NCBI GenBank assembly: GCA_902495325.1
Contig: CABUWK010000026.1
Location: forward strand, 1-30,086
Direction: 5' to 3'
From: an uncultured Acidiphilium sp.
GTDB lineage: Bacteria > Bacillota > Clostridia > Christensenellales > Borkfalkiaceae
Length of the DNA: 30,086 bases
Shown here: piece after piece, positions 1 to 6,296 of the stretch
Layout of the letters: every line of letters begins with the position of its first letter
Numbering within the stretch: the first letter of the stretch is position 1
Position numbers and translations under genes: made by a program
Notes under the pieces: model-generated
Database searches by the model: none
The model's input: only the letters and a program-made list of their open reading frames with translations
What the model was told of the DNA's origin: nothing

Positions 1-108
1 AAAGATATTGCTATATTTTTCGATAAATTAAATAAACGTCCTCGCAAATGTTTGGGTTGGAAAACTCCTTTTGAAGTCTTTTATGGTAAAGTGTTGCATT
101 TAGTTTGA
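1..108 (+). CDS. IS30-family transposase, C-terminal fragment
   Basis: Only the last 35 codons are present because the window starts inside the gene. The visible protein contains LNKRPRKCLGWKTPFEVF, the typical C-terminal motif of IS30-family DDE transposases (the 'NNRPRKxLGxxTPxEV' region just after the catalytic core), and ends with VLHLV and a TGA stop. In this family the stop codon lies within or next to the right inverted repeat, which fits the sequence here. The catalytic DDE residues are outside the window, so activity cannot be judged. The AT-rich composition matches the next ~850 bp and differs from the rest of the window. Confidence 0.85.
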   Translation, partial: KDIAIFFDKLNKRPRKCLGWKTPFEVFYGKVLHLV

Positions 109-118
109 CAATTCAAGA
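90..118 (+). mobile_element. Probable right end (inverted repeat) of the IS30-family element
   Basis: The sequence around the transposase stop (GTGTTGCATTTAGTTTGACA, 91-110, then ATTC) resembles the right terminal repeats of IS30-family elements, which commonly read ...GTTGCATTT...TTGACAATTC. The left repeat lies outside the window, so the exact boundary and any target-site duplication cannot be fixed. The repeat contains a consensus -35 hexamer, TTGACA, at 105-110. Confidence 0.5.
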
Positions 119-161
119 GGAAAAACATGATAAACATCAAAAAATAAGATTCGGAAAACTA

Positions 162-192
162 TTGACAAATAATATCATAATATGATATTATT
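162..192 (+). promoter_or_regulatory. Promoter overlapped by a perfect 12-bp inverted repeat (operator)
   Basis: TTGACA at 162-167 and TATTAT at 186-191 are separated by 18 bp. The spacer and -10 are covered by a perfect palindrome: the arm AATAATATCATA (168-179), one central base, and its exact complement (181-192). A symmetric site lying over the -10 is the usual layout for a dimeric repressor (MarR, TetR or GntR type), but no such regulator is encoded nearby. Transcription would start near 198 and run into the leader described next. Confidence 0.7.
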
Positions 193-292
193 TTTATGGA
201 ATAAGATCCAATAAGTAACGAGCAAACGGAGACAGGGCTTTAGGATAGAACGTAAATTAAAACGAAAACTAATTATTAAGGGGGTGGTTGCG

Positions 293-424
293 ATGGATCA
301 TTTTTATTGTGGTGTAAACAGATTTTTTTACACCACTTTTTTTAACGGAAGATCTTCAATTAAATCTGTCATTGCAAAAGCCTGTAACGGCAAGGCATCA
401 GGTGAATGTGATTTTGATTATTAA
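293..424 (+). CDS. 43-aa leader ORF running through an intrinsic terminator
   Basis: This small ORF has a good ribosome binding site (AAGGGGGTGG, 279-288) just before ATG 293. It encodes 43 residues, starting MDHFYCGVNRFF and ending GECDFDY. Its codons 6-15 overlap the terminator hairpin at 309-336, so a translating ribosome would prevent the hairpin from folding. This is the geometry of a translation-controlled attenuator. I do not recognise the peptide as a family. It could be a functional microprotein, a leader peptide whose translation is sensed, or both. It lies 48 bp upstream of the membrane-protein gene. Confidence 0.5.
   Translation: MDHFYCGVNRFFYTTFFNGRSSIKSVIAKACNGKASGECDFDY
309..343 (+). 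terminator. Intrinsic terminator / attenuator in the leader
   Basis: A perfect 10-bp stem, GTGGTGTAAA (309-318) with TTTACACCAC (327-336), has an 8-nt loop and is followed directly by seven T residues (337-343). It lies about 110 nt downstream of the predicted start of transcription and 130 nt upstream of the next gene, inside the short leader ORF. It should act as an attenuator for the downstream membrane gene. Confidence 0.85.
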
Positions 425-472
425 TTGAGATTTTTAATAATTATTATGGTGAAATAATCATGGGGGTAAAAA

Positions 473-874
473 ATGAAATATAAAACGTTGCTTTATCTTA
501 ACCGTTTATTAGCGTTTATAGCTTTTTTGTGCGCTTTTGGCAGACTATGTTATGAATTGGGTGGGAATAAAGACGTTGGCAGTTTTGCTCTGATGTTCGT
601 ATATGCAATATATTATTTGTTGTTATTAATCATCTCACATCGACTTGTTGACGCCGTTATTTACACCAAAAAACCTTATATAATCGCCGCAAGCATGTCG
701 GGTGGGTTTATAATCCTTATGTGGGCATTATGGCTGATAAACCTTTTATGCAGAGATAAACCTGTAACAGTAATAGTTTCTGCGATTGATGTTATTTATA
801 ATTGCATTATTACAATTACCTCGCTTGCGATAGGTTTCATATATTTTTTGTTGGCACTTAAATTCAAGGATTAG
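473..874 (+). CDS. Small four-helix integral membrane protein, function unknown
   Basis: A 133-residue protein made almost entirely of four hydrophobic segments, at roughly residues 9-27, 36-57, 69-92 and 98-129. Short polar loops contain Lys/Arg (SHRLVDAVIYTKKP and CRDKP). There is no signal cleavage site and no recognised catalytic motif. The start has a GGGGGT ribosome binding site at 462-467. It is downstream of a promoter with a palindromic operator and an attenuator, so it is probably induced only under a specific condition. The region is AT-rich next to an IS30 end, suggesting horizontal acquisition. A small transporter, holin-like protein or immunity protein are all possible; the sequence does not decide between them. 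Confidence 0.7.
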   Translation: MKYKTLLYLNRLLAFIAFLCAFGRLCYELGGNKDVGSFALMFVYAIYYLLLLIISHRLVDAVIYTKKPYIIAASMSGGFIILMWALWLINLLCRDKPVTVIVSAIDVIYNCIITITSLAIGFIYFLLALKFKD

Positions 875-877
875 AAA

Positions 878-952
878 ATGAGGGATTATTTACGTTTTGT
901 AGTAGGCTTTATAGCGAGTATAGTTTACATCACTGAATTTTCATTCATTTGA
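878..952 (+). CDS. 24-aa single-helix membrane microprotein (candidate)
   Basis: Three bases after the stop of the four-helix protein, ATG 878 opens a 24-codon ORF ending at TGA 950-952. AAGGA at 865-869 sits 8 nt upstream and is a suitable ribosome binding site. The peptide (MRDYLRFVVGFIASIVYITE followed by FSFI) has a charged N-terminus and one hydrophobic stretch long enough to cross a membrane. It is translationally placed to accompany the upstream membrane protein. It could equally be the truncated start of a once longer protein. Confidence 0.4.
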   Translation: MRDYLRFVVGFIASIVYITEFSFI

Positions 953-962
953 AATCATCGAA

Positions 963-1000
963 AAACAGTAGCAGTCCGAAAAAACGGGCTGCTACTGTTT
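963..1000. terminator. Bidirectional terminator-like hairpin
   Basis: A 16-bp stem (963-978 with 985-1000; one G-T wobble) has a 6-nt A/T loop. Read on the minus strand it is followed by TTTTTCG, so it can end the sepF transcript. Read on the plus strand it ends the small membrane locus, with only a weak T-rich tail (TAATTT). It marks the border between the AT-rich left patch and the chromosomal backbone. Confidence 0.65.
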
Positions 1001-1010
1001 AATTTAATAA

Positions 1011-1080
1011 GCCCCGGCATTTGTCGTCACCGATTCGGTTTTTTGCCGAAAAACAGGAGGTGAAGGCAATATGCCGGGGC
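1011..1080. other. Long nested hairpin downstream of sepF
   Basis: GCCCCGGCAT (1011-1020) is exactly complementary to ATGCCGGGGC (1071-1080). Inside it, TTGTCGTCACC pairs with GGTGAAGGCAA (one mismatch, one G-U), and inside that TTCGG pairs with CCGAA. On the minus strand it lies 23 nt after the sepF stop, followed by TTATTAAATT, and could form a 3'UTR structure or terminator. On the plus strand it buries a strong Shine-Dalgarno (AGGAGGTGA) and an ATG. I cannot assign it to a known RNA family. Confidence 0.55.
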
Positions 1081-1103
1081 TGTTTGTTATCCGGTCGGAC
1101 GGG

Positions 1104-1493
1104 TCAGTTTGTGCGGACGCCGCTCGGCGTGATGATATAAATATCTTTTTCGATCACGCCCATATTTCCGTTGATCGCGTACAGCGCGCCGGACAGAAGA
1201 TCGATCACCCGTTGCGCGGTGCTTTCCGAAAGTTCGGTCAGATAAACGATCGCGGGTTTGCCCGCAAGCAGACCGTCGATCACGTCGGCAACTTCGTCGT
1301 AAGACTTCGGGTGATACATGTCGATCGTATTTTTCGAGTTGTCGTTTTCCTGTTGCGCCGTCTGCGATTCCCGCGTTTTTGCGTTGCGGGAAGAGCGGGG
1401 CGCTTTTTGTTTCGACTTGTCCGCAAGTTCGTCCGGTTTTCCGGATCCTTCCTCTTTGTTGCTTCCTTTGGTAATAAAATCAAAAAAATTCAT
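1104..1493 (-). CDS. sepF: Cell division protein SepF
   Basis: The 129-residue protein has the SepF layout: an N-terminal amphipathic membrane anchor (MNFFDFITKG), a charged flexible linker (about residues 10-55) and a compact C-terminal domain. That domain starts at IDMYHPKSYDEV and includes LSGALYAINGNMGVIEKDIYIITPSGV, matching the conserved 'FLSG.vYAi.G.i..i...iF..tP..v' core. SepF tethers FtsZ filaments to the membrane and shapes the division septum in Gram-positives. The start has a strong RBS (GGGGGTGA, 4 nt before ATG). It lies 55 bp downstream of yggS on the same strand, the same order as ylmE-ylmF in Bacillus. The protein is slightly shorter than the ~150 aa typical of Bacillus. Confidence 0.9.
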   Translation of the reverse strand: MNFFDFITKGSNKEEGSGKPDELADKSKQKAPRSSRNAKTRESQTAQQENDNSKNTIDMYHPKSYDEVADVIDGLLAGKPAIVYLTELSESTAQRVIDLLSGALYAINGNMGVIEKDIYIITPSGVRTN

Positions 1494-1548
1494 GAGATCA
1501 CCCCCGTTCTGAATCTGGTTGAAACGGATGCCGCCGTTTTATTTTAAA

Positions 1549-2232
1549 TTAATTACACGCCGTAACCGTTCGTTTTCCGAACAGCCCCGTGCCGATGCGA
1601 ACCATATTGCTTCCGTGTTTTATCGCAAGTTTATAATCGCCCGTCATGCCCATGGAAAGGGTATTCAGACTTTCGCATTCGCTTTTTAACTTGTCGTAAA
1701 GAGCGCGCGTTTTGTCTGCCAGGGCGGACAAAAGGCTTTCGTCTTCCGTTTCGGGAAGCATTGCCATGATGCCGGTAAGTTTTAACTCTTTTTGCCCGAT
1801 AATCGACTTATAAAGGGAGATCGCATCCGAAAATGCCGCACCTGTTTTCGAGGTTTCTTCTCCGGAATTGATTTCGAGCATCACGTTTTGGCGGATGCCG
1901 AGTTTTCCCGCAAAACTCCCGATCGCGCGGGCGAGTTCGGGGGAAGAAACGGAATCGATGCAGTCGGCTTTTCCGACGACGTATTTCAGCTTATTCTCCT
2001 GAAGCGTTCCGATAAAGTGTTTTTCGCAAGGGGAATAAAGGGAAAATTTATCGCGGAATTCCTGCGCCCGGTTTTCTCCGATCACCGTGACGCCGAGGGC
2101 GATCGCTTCGTTGATCCTTCCGATATCCACAAATTTCGTGGCGGCGAGAAGGGTTATTTTTTCGCCGCGGTCGTTTCTGCCGGAAAGGATCTCCGTGATT
2201 TCGTTATAATTTTTTTCCAAGTCTTCCGTCAT
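1549..2232 (-). CDS. yggS: YggS/YlmE-family PLP-binding protein
   Basis: A 227-aa single-domain PLP protein of the alanine-racemase-barrel fold, involved in pyridoxal-phosphate homeostasis (PLPBP family). The PLP lysine is K33 in LLAATKFVDI. Other family motifs are GENRAQEF, HFIGTLQENKLKYV and the C-terminal phosphate-binding SMGMTGDYKLAIKHGSNMVR-IG. The start is set by AAAGGAGA 6 nt upstream of ATG 2232; the frame stays open further upstream, but that part runs into the SRP RNA gene and is not conserved protein. Family length is ~225-235 aa, so it is complete. It is followed by sepF, the classic division-cluster pairing. No separate promoter is visible between it and ffs. Confidence 0.93.
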   Translation of the reverse strand: MTEDLEKNYNEITEILSGRNDRGEKITLLAATKFVDIGRINEAIALGVTVIGENRAQEFRDKFSLYSPCEKHFIGTLQENKLKYVVGKADCIDSVSSPELARAIGSFAGKLGIRQNVMLEINSGEETSKTGAAFSDAISLYKSIIGQKELKLTGIMAMLPETEDESLLSALADKTRALYDKLKSECESLNTLSMGMTGDYKLAIKHGSNMVRIGTGLFGKRTVTACN

Positions 2233-2247
2233 GGCGGATCTCCTTTG

Positions 2248-2271
2248 AAAAAATCGCCCGAAAATCCGGGC
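2248..2271 (-). terminator. Terminator-like hairpin just upstream of yggS
   Basis: Read on the minus strand, GCCCG (2271-2267) pairs with CGGGC (2260-2256), followed by GATTTTTT. It lies only 15 nt before the yggS start codon, next to its RBS. It could attenuate readthrough from ffs into yggS. Confidence 0.5.
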
Positions 2272-2308
2272 TTCTTCCGAAAAATCGATTTTCCGGAAGG
2301 GAAAAAGG

Positions 2309-2335
2309 GGACAGGCGCAAAATGCGTCCGTCCCG
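2309..2335 (-). terminator. Intrinsic terminator of the SRP RNA transcript
   Basis: On the minus strand GGGACGGACGC pairs with GCGCCTGTCCC around an ATTTT loop (internal mismatches), and CTTTTT follows. It lies just downstream of the 3' end of the SRP RNA. Confidence 0.6.
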
Positions 2336-2344
2336 AACTCTTCA

Positions 2345-2616
2345 AAAAAACTGCGCAGCTCTCTTCGACACGTCATACCGAAGCGGAAATGCGGCAGGTC
2401 GCTCCTGCAAAGCACCCCTATGGCACACAGACTTGACCGCTTAGTGCTGCTATATCCCTATCCTGACACGGTTCACGGCGGTCTGTTGCATAAGACCTTG
2501 TTATCATCACGCCTTACCTCACGCAGCCGACCATACGGCGAGCCTCGGAGAGCATTCAGCCTTGCTATAGCGGATTGCAAGTTCAGGGCACCGCTGACTC
2601 CCCGCTTAGCGCAGTA
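2345..2616 (-). ncRNA. ffs: Large (Bacillus-type) signal recognition particle RNA
   Basis: The minus strand shows the whole 7S-like SRP RNA of Gram-positives. At the 5' end, CTAAGCGGGGAGTCAGCGGT and GCCCTG...GCAATCCGCTATAGCA form the Alu domain, nearly identical to B. subtilis scRNA. The helix 8 S domain reads GTGAACCGTGTCAGGATAGG followed by GATATAGCAGCAC. The 3' strand (GGGGTGCTTTGCAGG) and a closing stem, ACTGCGC at the 5' end with GCGCAGT at the 3' end, are followed by seven U. Length is about 270 nt, as in Bacillus. Helix 8 is capped by a GGGA tetraloop flanked by U-A/A-U pairs where most bacteria have C-G pairs and GGAA. The RNA pairs with Ffh for co-translational membrane targeting. 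Confidence 0.95.
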
Positions 2617-2623
2617 ATAACAT

Positions 2624-2651
2624 TCTATACCATTTTCAAAAAAATTGCAAC
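2624..2651 (-). promoter_or_regulatory. Promoter of ffs
   Basis: On the minus strand, TATAGA (2629-2624) is preceded by TGG (extended -10 character). TTGCAA at 2650-2645 gives 15 bp spacing, or GTTGCA gives 16 bp. It would start transcription near 2617, right at the 5' end of the SRP RNA. It is divergent from the ileS leader promoter. Confidence 0.65.
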
Positions 2652-2679
2652 TCATTTTGCGGTATTTTTATCAAATCGC

Positions 2680-2708
2680 TTTACTTAAACGGAATTTTTT
2701 GTTAAACT
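2680..2708 (+). promoter_or_regulatory. Promoter of the ileS T-box leader
   Basis: TTTACT (2680-2685) and TAAACT (2703-2708) lie 17 bp apart and would start transcription near 2715, at the 5' end of the T-box leader. It is the only good match between the divergent ffs promoter and the leader. Confidence 0.55.
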
Positions 2709-2714
2709 ATAGGG

Positions 2715-3101
2715 GAAAAGAGAATAGAAAGGCTATGACGGAAACAAGTCGGCGTGCGAAAGCGTTTCACAGAGAGTCGGGAAAGGGGTTTTACCCCGGG
2801 CTGAAAACCGATAACGGCGCGCGCGTTGCGAAAGGGCGGTTCTTTCGCTGCCGCGGAAAGCGGTAACGGTATCCTTCCCGAGCCGAAAGACCGAAAGGAG
2901 AGCGTATTTTTCTCCGGCGTAAGTCTTTCCGTTTCCCGCGTCAAGGGGCAATAAGAGGGGATCCGACCGACGGTTGCCGCAGGCTATCGAATCGGCACAG
3001 CCGGAGAAGGATCTCAATCGGAGTGGTACCGCGGTCTTTCCGTCTCCCTTGTCCGCCGGGCGTAAAACGCCTTTGCGGGTTCGGGGCGGGAAGGCTTTTT
3101 T
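2715..3101 (+). ncRNA. T-box leader (tRNA-Ile sensing) of ileS
   Basis: The leader has the hallmarks of a T-box riboswitch. AGAGAGTCGG (2771-2780) and GCTGAAAACCGA (2810-2821) form the distal part of stem I. The T-box sequence GTGGTACCGCGG is at 3023-3034, where its GGUACC core pairs with the uncharged NCCA end. The terminator is a 13-bp stem (3034-3046 with 3083-3095, several G-U pairs) followed by six T (3096-3101). The alternative antiterminator would use the T-box bases just 5' of the stem. ATC at 2871-2873 is a candidate Ile specifier codon, but I could not fold stem I fully, so the specifier is tentative. Uncharged tRNA-Ile should allow readthrough into ileS. Confidence 0.92.
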
Positions 3102-3158
3102 CGATCCCGGAATCTTTCCGGTTCTCTTATTAAAATATACTTACAATCGGAGGTTGTC

Positions 3159-6100
3159 ATGTATCGTAAAGTAGATCCTTCTCTCGATTTTAACGGCAGA
3201 GAAAAGGAAGTTATCGAATTCTGGAATAAAAACGGAATCTTCGAAGAGAGCATCGAAGAGAACGAAGGACACGAGGAGTTTACCTTTTACGACGGTCCGC
3301 CGACGGCGAACGGAAAGCCGCACATCGGGCACGTTTTAACGCGCGTGATGAAGGACATCATTCCCCGTTATCAGACGATGAAGGGGAAGCACGTTCTCAG
3401 AAAGGCTGGCTGGGACACGCACGGGCTGCCCGTGGAACTCGAGATCGAAAAGAAACTCGGGCTTGACGGCAAGCAGGACATCGAAAAATACGGGATTGAG
3501 CCGTTTATCAACGAATGCAAGAAATCGGTGTGGAAATATACCGACGAATGGAAAAAGATGAGCGATCGTCTCGGATATTGGGTGGATATGGATCACCCTT
3601 ACGTCACGTACGACGACAATTATATCGAATCGGTCTGGTGGGCGCTGAAAACCATTCACGAAAAAGGGCTGTTGTATAAGGGATATAAAATCGTTCCTTA
3701 TTGCCCCCGTTGCGGAACGGCGCTTTCTTCCCACGAAGTGGCGCAGGGGTATAAAGTCGTAAAAGAAAAGTCCGTGTTCGTCAAATTCAGAAAGAAAGGG
3801 GAAGAGAACACGTACTTCCTCGTGTGGACGACGACCCCCTGGACCCTTTCTTCCAACGTGGCTCTCTGCATGCACCCCGATTATGATTATGTGGAGATCA
3901 GAACGGAGAGCGGCAATTACATTTTAGCCGAAGCTCTCGTTCCGACCCTTTTCGACGAATACGAGGTCGTTTCCCGCAAAAAGGGGAAAGATTACGAATA
4001 CTGCGAATACGAACCCATGTATCCCTATGCGCTCGGAACGTTCAGGGAAAAAGCTTATTACGTGACGAACGACACTTACGTTACCCTGTCCGACGGCACC
4101 GGCATCGTTCACATTGCGCCCGCGTTCGGCGAAGACGACTCGAACGTAGGGAAAAAATATAATCTTCCTTTCGTGAAACTCGTGGACGAACGAGGGAAAT
4201 TCGTCGATGCGGTCGAACCTTATAAGGGGATGTTCGTAAAAGATGCCGATAAGTTTATTATCAAAGATCTGAAAGAGGCGGGTATTCTTTTCAAAGACGA
4301 ACTTTACGAGCACAGCTATCCTTTCTGCTGGCGTTGCAACACCCCGCTTCTGTATTATGCGAGAAGTTCGTGGTTCATCCGTACGACGGCGATCAAAGAC
4401 CAGCTGATCGCTTCGAACAAATCGGTCAACTGGATGCCCGAAACGATCGGAACGGGCAGAATGGGCAACTTCCTCGAAAACGTGATCGACTGGGGGCTTT
4501 CCCGCGAACGTTACTGGGGTACCCCCCTTCCGGTCTGGGTGTGCGAAGACTGCGGCGAGATCCACGTGATGGGCAGCAAGGCGGAACTGAAGGAAAAATG
4601 CGGCATCGAAGGGGATATCGAACTGCATCGCCCCTATATCGACAAGCCGACCTGTAAATGCGAAAAGTGCGGCGGCACGATGAAGAGGGTGAAAGAGGTG
4701 ATCGACTGCTGGTTCGATTCCGGTTCCATGCCCTTCGCGCAGTATCACTATCCGTTTGAAAACAAAGAGCTTTTCGAAAAACATTTCCCCGCGGACTTCA
4801 TTTCCGAAGCCGTCGATCAGACGAGAGGCTGGTTCTATACCCTTCTCACCATTTCCACATTGCTGTTCGGAAAAGCTCCCTTCCGCAATTGTATCGTCCT
4901 CGGGCACGTAAACGATAAAAACGGCATCAAGATGTCAAAACACATCGGCAACGTGATTGATCCCTGGTCGGTGCTCGACAAACAGGGGGCGGACGCCATC
5001 CGCTGGTATTTCTATACGAGCAGCGCGCCGTGGCTTCCTTCCCGTTTCTATCCCGAAGCGGTTTCGGAAGGACAGAGAAAGTTTATGGGCACCCTCTGGA
5101 ACACGTACGCTTTCTTCGTGCTGTACGCCGATATCGACGGTTATGATCCTTCGAAGTACGATTTAAAAGGTTGCAGGCTTTCTCTGATGGACAAGTGGGT
5201 GATTTCGAAACTGAACACCCTTGTGGATACCGTGGACAAAGGGCTTGTGGAATATAAAATTTTCGAAACTTCCCGCGCGATCGGCGATTTCGTGGACGAA
5301 CTTTCCAACTGGTACGTCCGCCGCGGCAGAGAACGTTATTGGGGCAAGGAAATGACGGAAGACAAGATCGCCGCCTATACGACTTTGTATACCGTTCTCG
5401 TTACTCTGTCGAAGGTCATCGCGCCGTACGTCCCGTTCATTGCGGAAGAGATCTACCGCAATCTCGTTCCCGAATTTTATAAGGACGCTCCCGTTTCCGT
5501 ACATCTTTGCAAATTCCCCGAAGCGGACGGAACAATGATCGATAAAGAGCTGGAAGCTGGCATGGAAGACGTGCTTGAAATCGTCGCGCTCGGACGCGCG
5601 GCGAGAAACGGAAGCAACATCAAAAACCGCCAGCCGCTGAGCAAACTTTACGTGGCTGCGGACAGAAAAGTAAAACTTTCCGAAGGACTTTACGAGATCG
5701 CCAGAGATGAACTCAACGTGAAAGAAGTGGAGATCCTCGACAATGCGTCCCGCTTCGTTACCTATAAAATCAAACCGCAGCTCAAGACCCTGGGTCCGAA
5801 ATACGGTGCAAAGCTCGGGCTGATCCGCAATTTCCTCGAAAACTGCAACGCGGAAGAAGTGGTTTCGACCGTCAAGGCGGGTAAAACGTATGTGGCGGAT
5901 CTCGGCGGATCGGAAGTCGAGTTTACGCTGGACGATCTTCTGATCTCGAGCGAATCGGCGGAAGGCTATGTTTCCGAGAGTTCGGACGGACTGACCGTCG
6001 TGCTCGATGCTCATGTGACGGAAGAACTCCGCGTCGAGGGAATGATGAGAGAACTCGTTTCCCGTATTCAGACGATGAGAAAGGAAGCGGGCTTCGAAGT

Positions 6101-6296
6101 GACCGACCGCATCGAACTTTCTTATCTTGCGGACGGGCTCGCCGGAAAAGTTCTTGCGGAGAAGACCGCGGAGATCGGAGACAGCGTTCTTGCCCTTTCC
6201 GTAAACGAAGGCTTGTTTGCCGGCGGCTACGAGAAGAGTTTTGAGATCGGAGACGATCAGGTCACGCTGTCCGTCAGAAAGGTTGAAAAAGCATGA
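3159..6296 (+). CDS. ileS: Isoleucyl-tRNA synthetase
   Basis: A 1045-aa class Ia synthetase that charges tRNA-Ile. HIGH is at residues 55-58 (GPPTANGKPHIGH) and the second ATP motif is KMSKH at 591-595, where His replaces the usual final Ser. The editing CP1 domain lies between them (WTTTPWTL, DGTGIVHIAPAFGEDD). Cysteine pairs C462/C465 and C501/C504 look like a zinc knuckle, and CPRCG and CWRCN pairs occur earlier in CP1. The length and late domain order (anticodon-binding region after about residue 680) fit the longer, eukaryote-like IleS type, whose members can be mupirocin-insensitive; that property is inference only. ATG 3159 follows GGAGG (3149-3153). The stop overlaps the next gene by ATGA. 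Expression is controlled by the T-box leader. Confidence 0.97.
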   Translation: MYRKVDPSLDFNGREKEVIEFWNKNGIFEESIEENEGHEEFTFYDGPPTANGKPHIGHVLTRVMKDIIPRYQTMKGKHVLRKAGWDTHGLPVELEIEKKLGLDGKQDIEKYGIEPFINECKKSVWKYTDEWKKMSDRLGYWVDMDHPYVTYDDNYIESVWWALKTIHEKGLLYKGYKIVPYCPRCGTALSSHEVAQGYKVVKEKSVFVKFRKKGEENTYFLVWTTTPWTLSSNVALCMHPDYDYVEIRTESGNYILAEALVPTLFDEYEVVSRKKGKDYEYCEYEPMYPYALGTFREKAYYVTNDTYVTLSDGTGIVHIAPAFGEDDSNVGKKYNLPFVKLVDERGKFVDAVEPYKGMFVKDADKFIIKDLKEAGILFKDELYEHSYPFCWRCNTPLLYYARSSWFIRTTAIKDQLIASNKSVNWMPETIGTGRMGNFLENVIDWGLSRERYWGTPLPVWVCEDCGEIHVMGSKAELKEKCGIEGDIELHRPYIDKPTCKCEKCGGTMKRVKEVIDCWFDSGSMPFAQYHYPFENKELFEKHFPADFISEAVDQTRGWFYTLLTISTLLFGKAPFRNCIVLGHVNDKNGIKMSKHIGNVIDPWSVLDKQGADAIRWYFYTSSAPWLPSRFYPEAVSEGQRKFMGTLWNTYAFFVLYADIDGYDPSKYDLKGCRLSLMDKWVISKLNTLVDTVDKGLVEYKIFETSRAIGDFVDELSNWYVRRGRERYWGKEMTEDKIAAYTTLYTVLVTLSKVIAPYVPFIAEEIYRNLVPEFYKDAPVSVHLCKFPEADGTMIDKELEAGMEDVLEIVALGRAARNGSNIKNRQPLSKLYVAADRKVKLSEGLYEIARDELNVKEVEILDNASRFVTYKIKPQLKTLGPKYGAKLGLIRNFLENCNAEEVVSTVKAGKTYVADLGGSEVEFTLDDLLISSESAEGYVSESSDGLTVVLDAHVTEELRVEGMMRELVSRIQTMRKEAGFEVTDRIELSYLADGLAGKVLAEKTAEIGDSVLALSVNEGLFAGGYEKSFEIGDDQVTLSVRKVEKA

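Noticed and set aside
1071..1547. 158-codon plus-strand frame antisense to sepF with a strong RBS
   Set aside because: The protein has no recognisable motif and mirrors the codon bias of sepF on the other strand; kept only as a remark on the hairpin.
2733..3017. Minus-strand frames across the ileS leader
   Set aside because: The stretch is explained by the T-box RNA on the plus strand; the frames have no RBS and no motifs.
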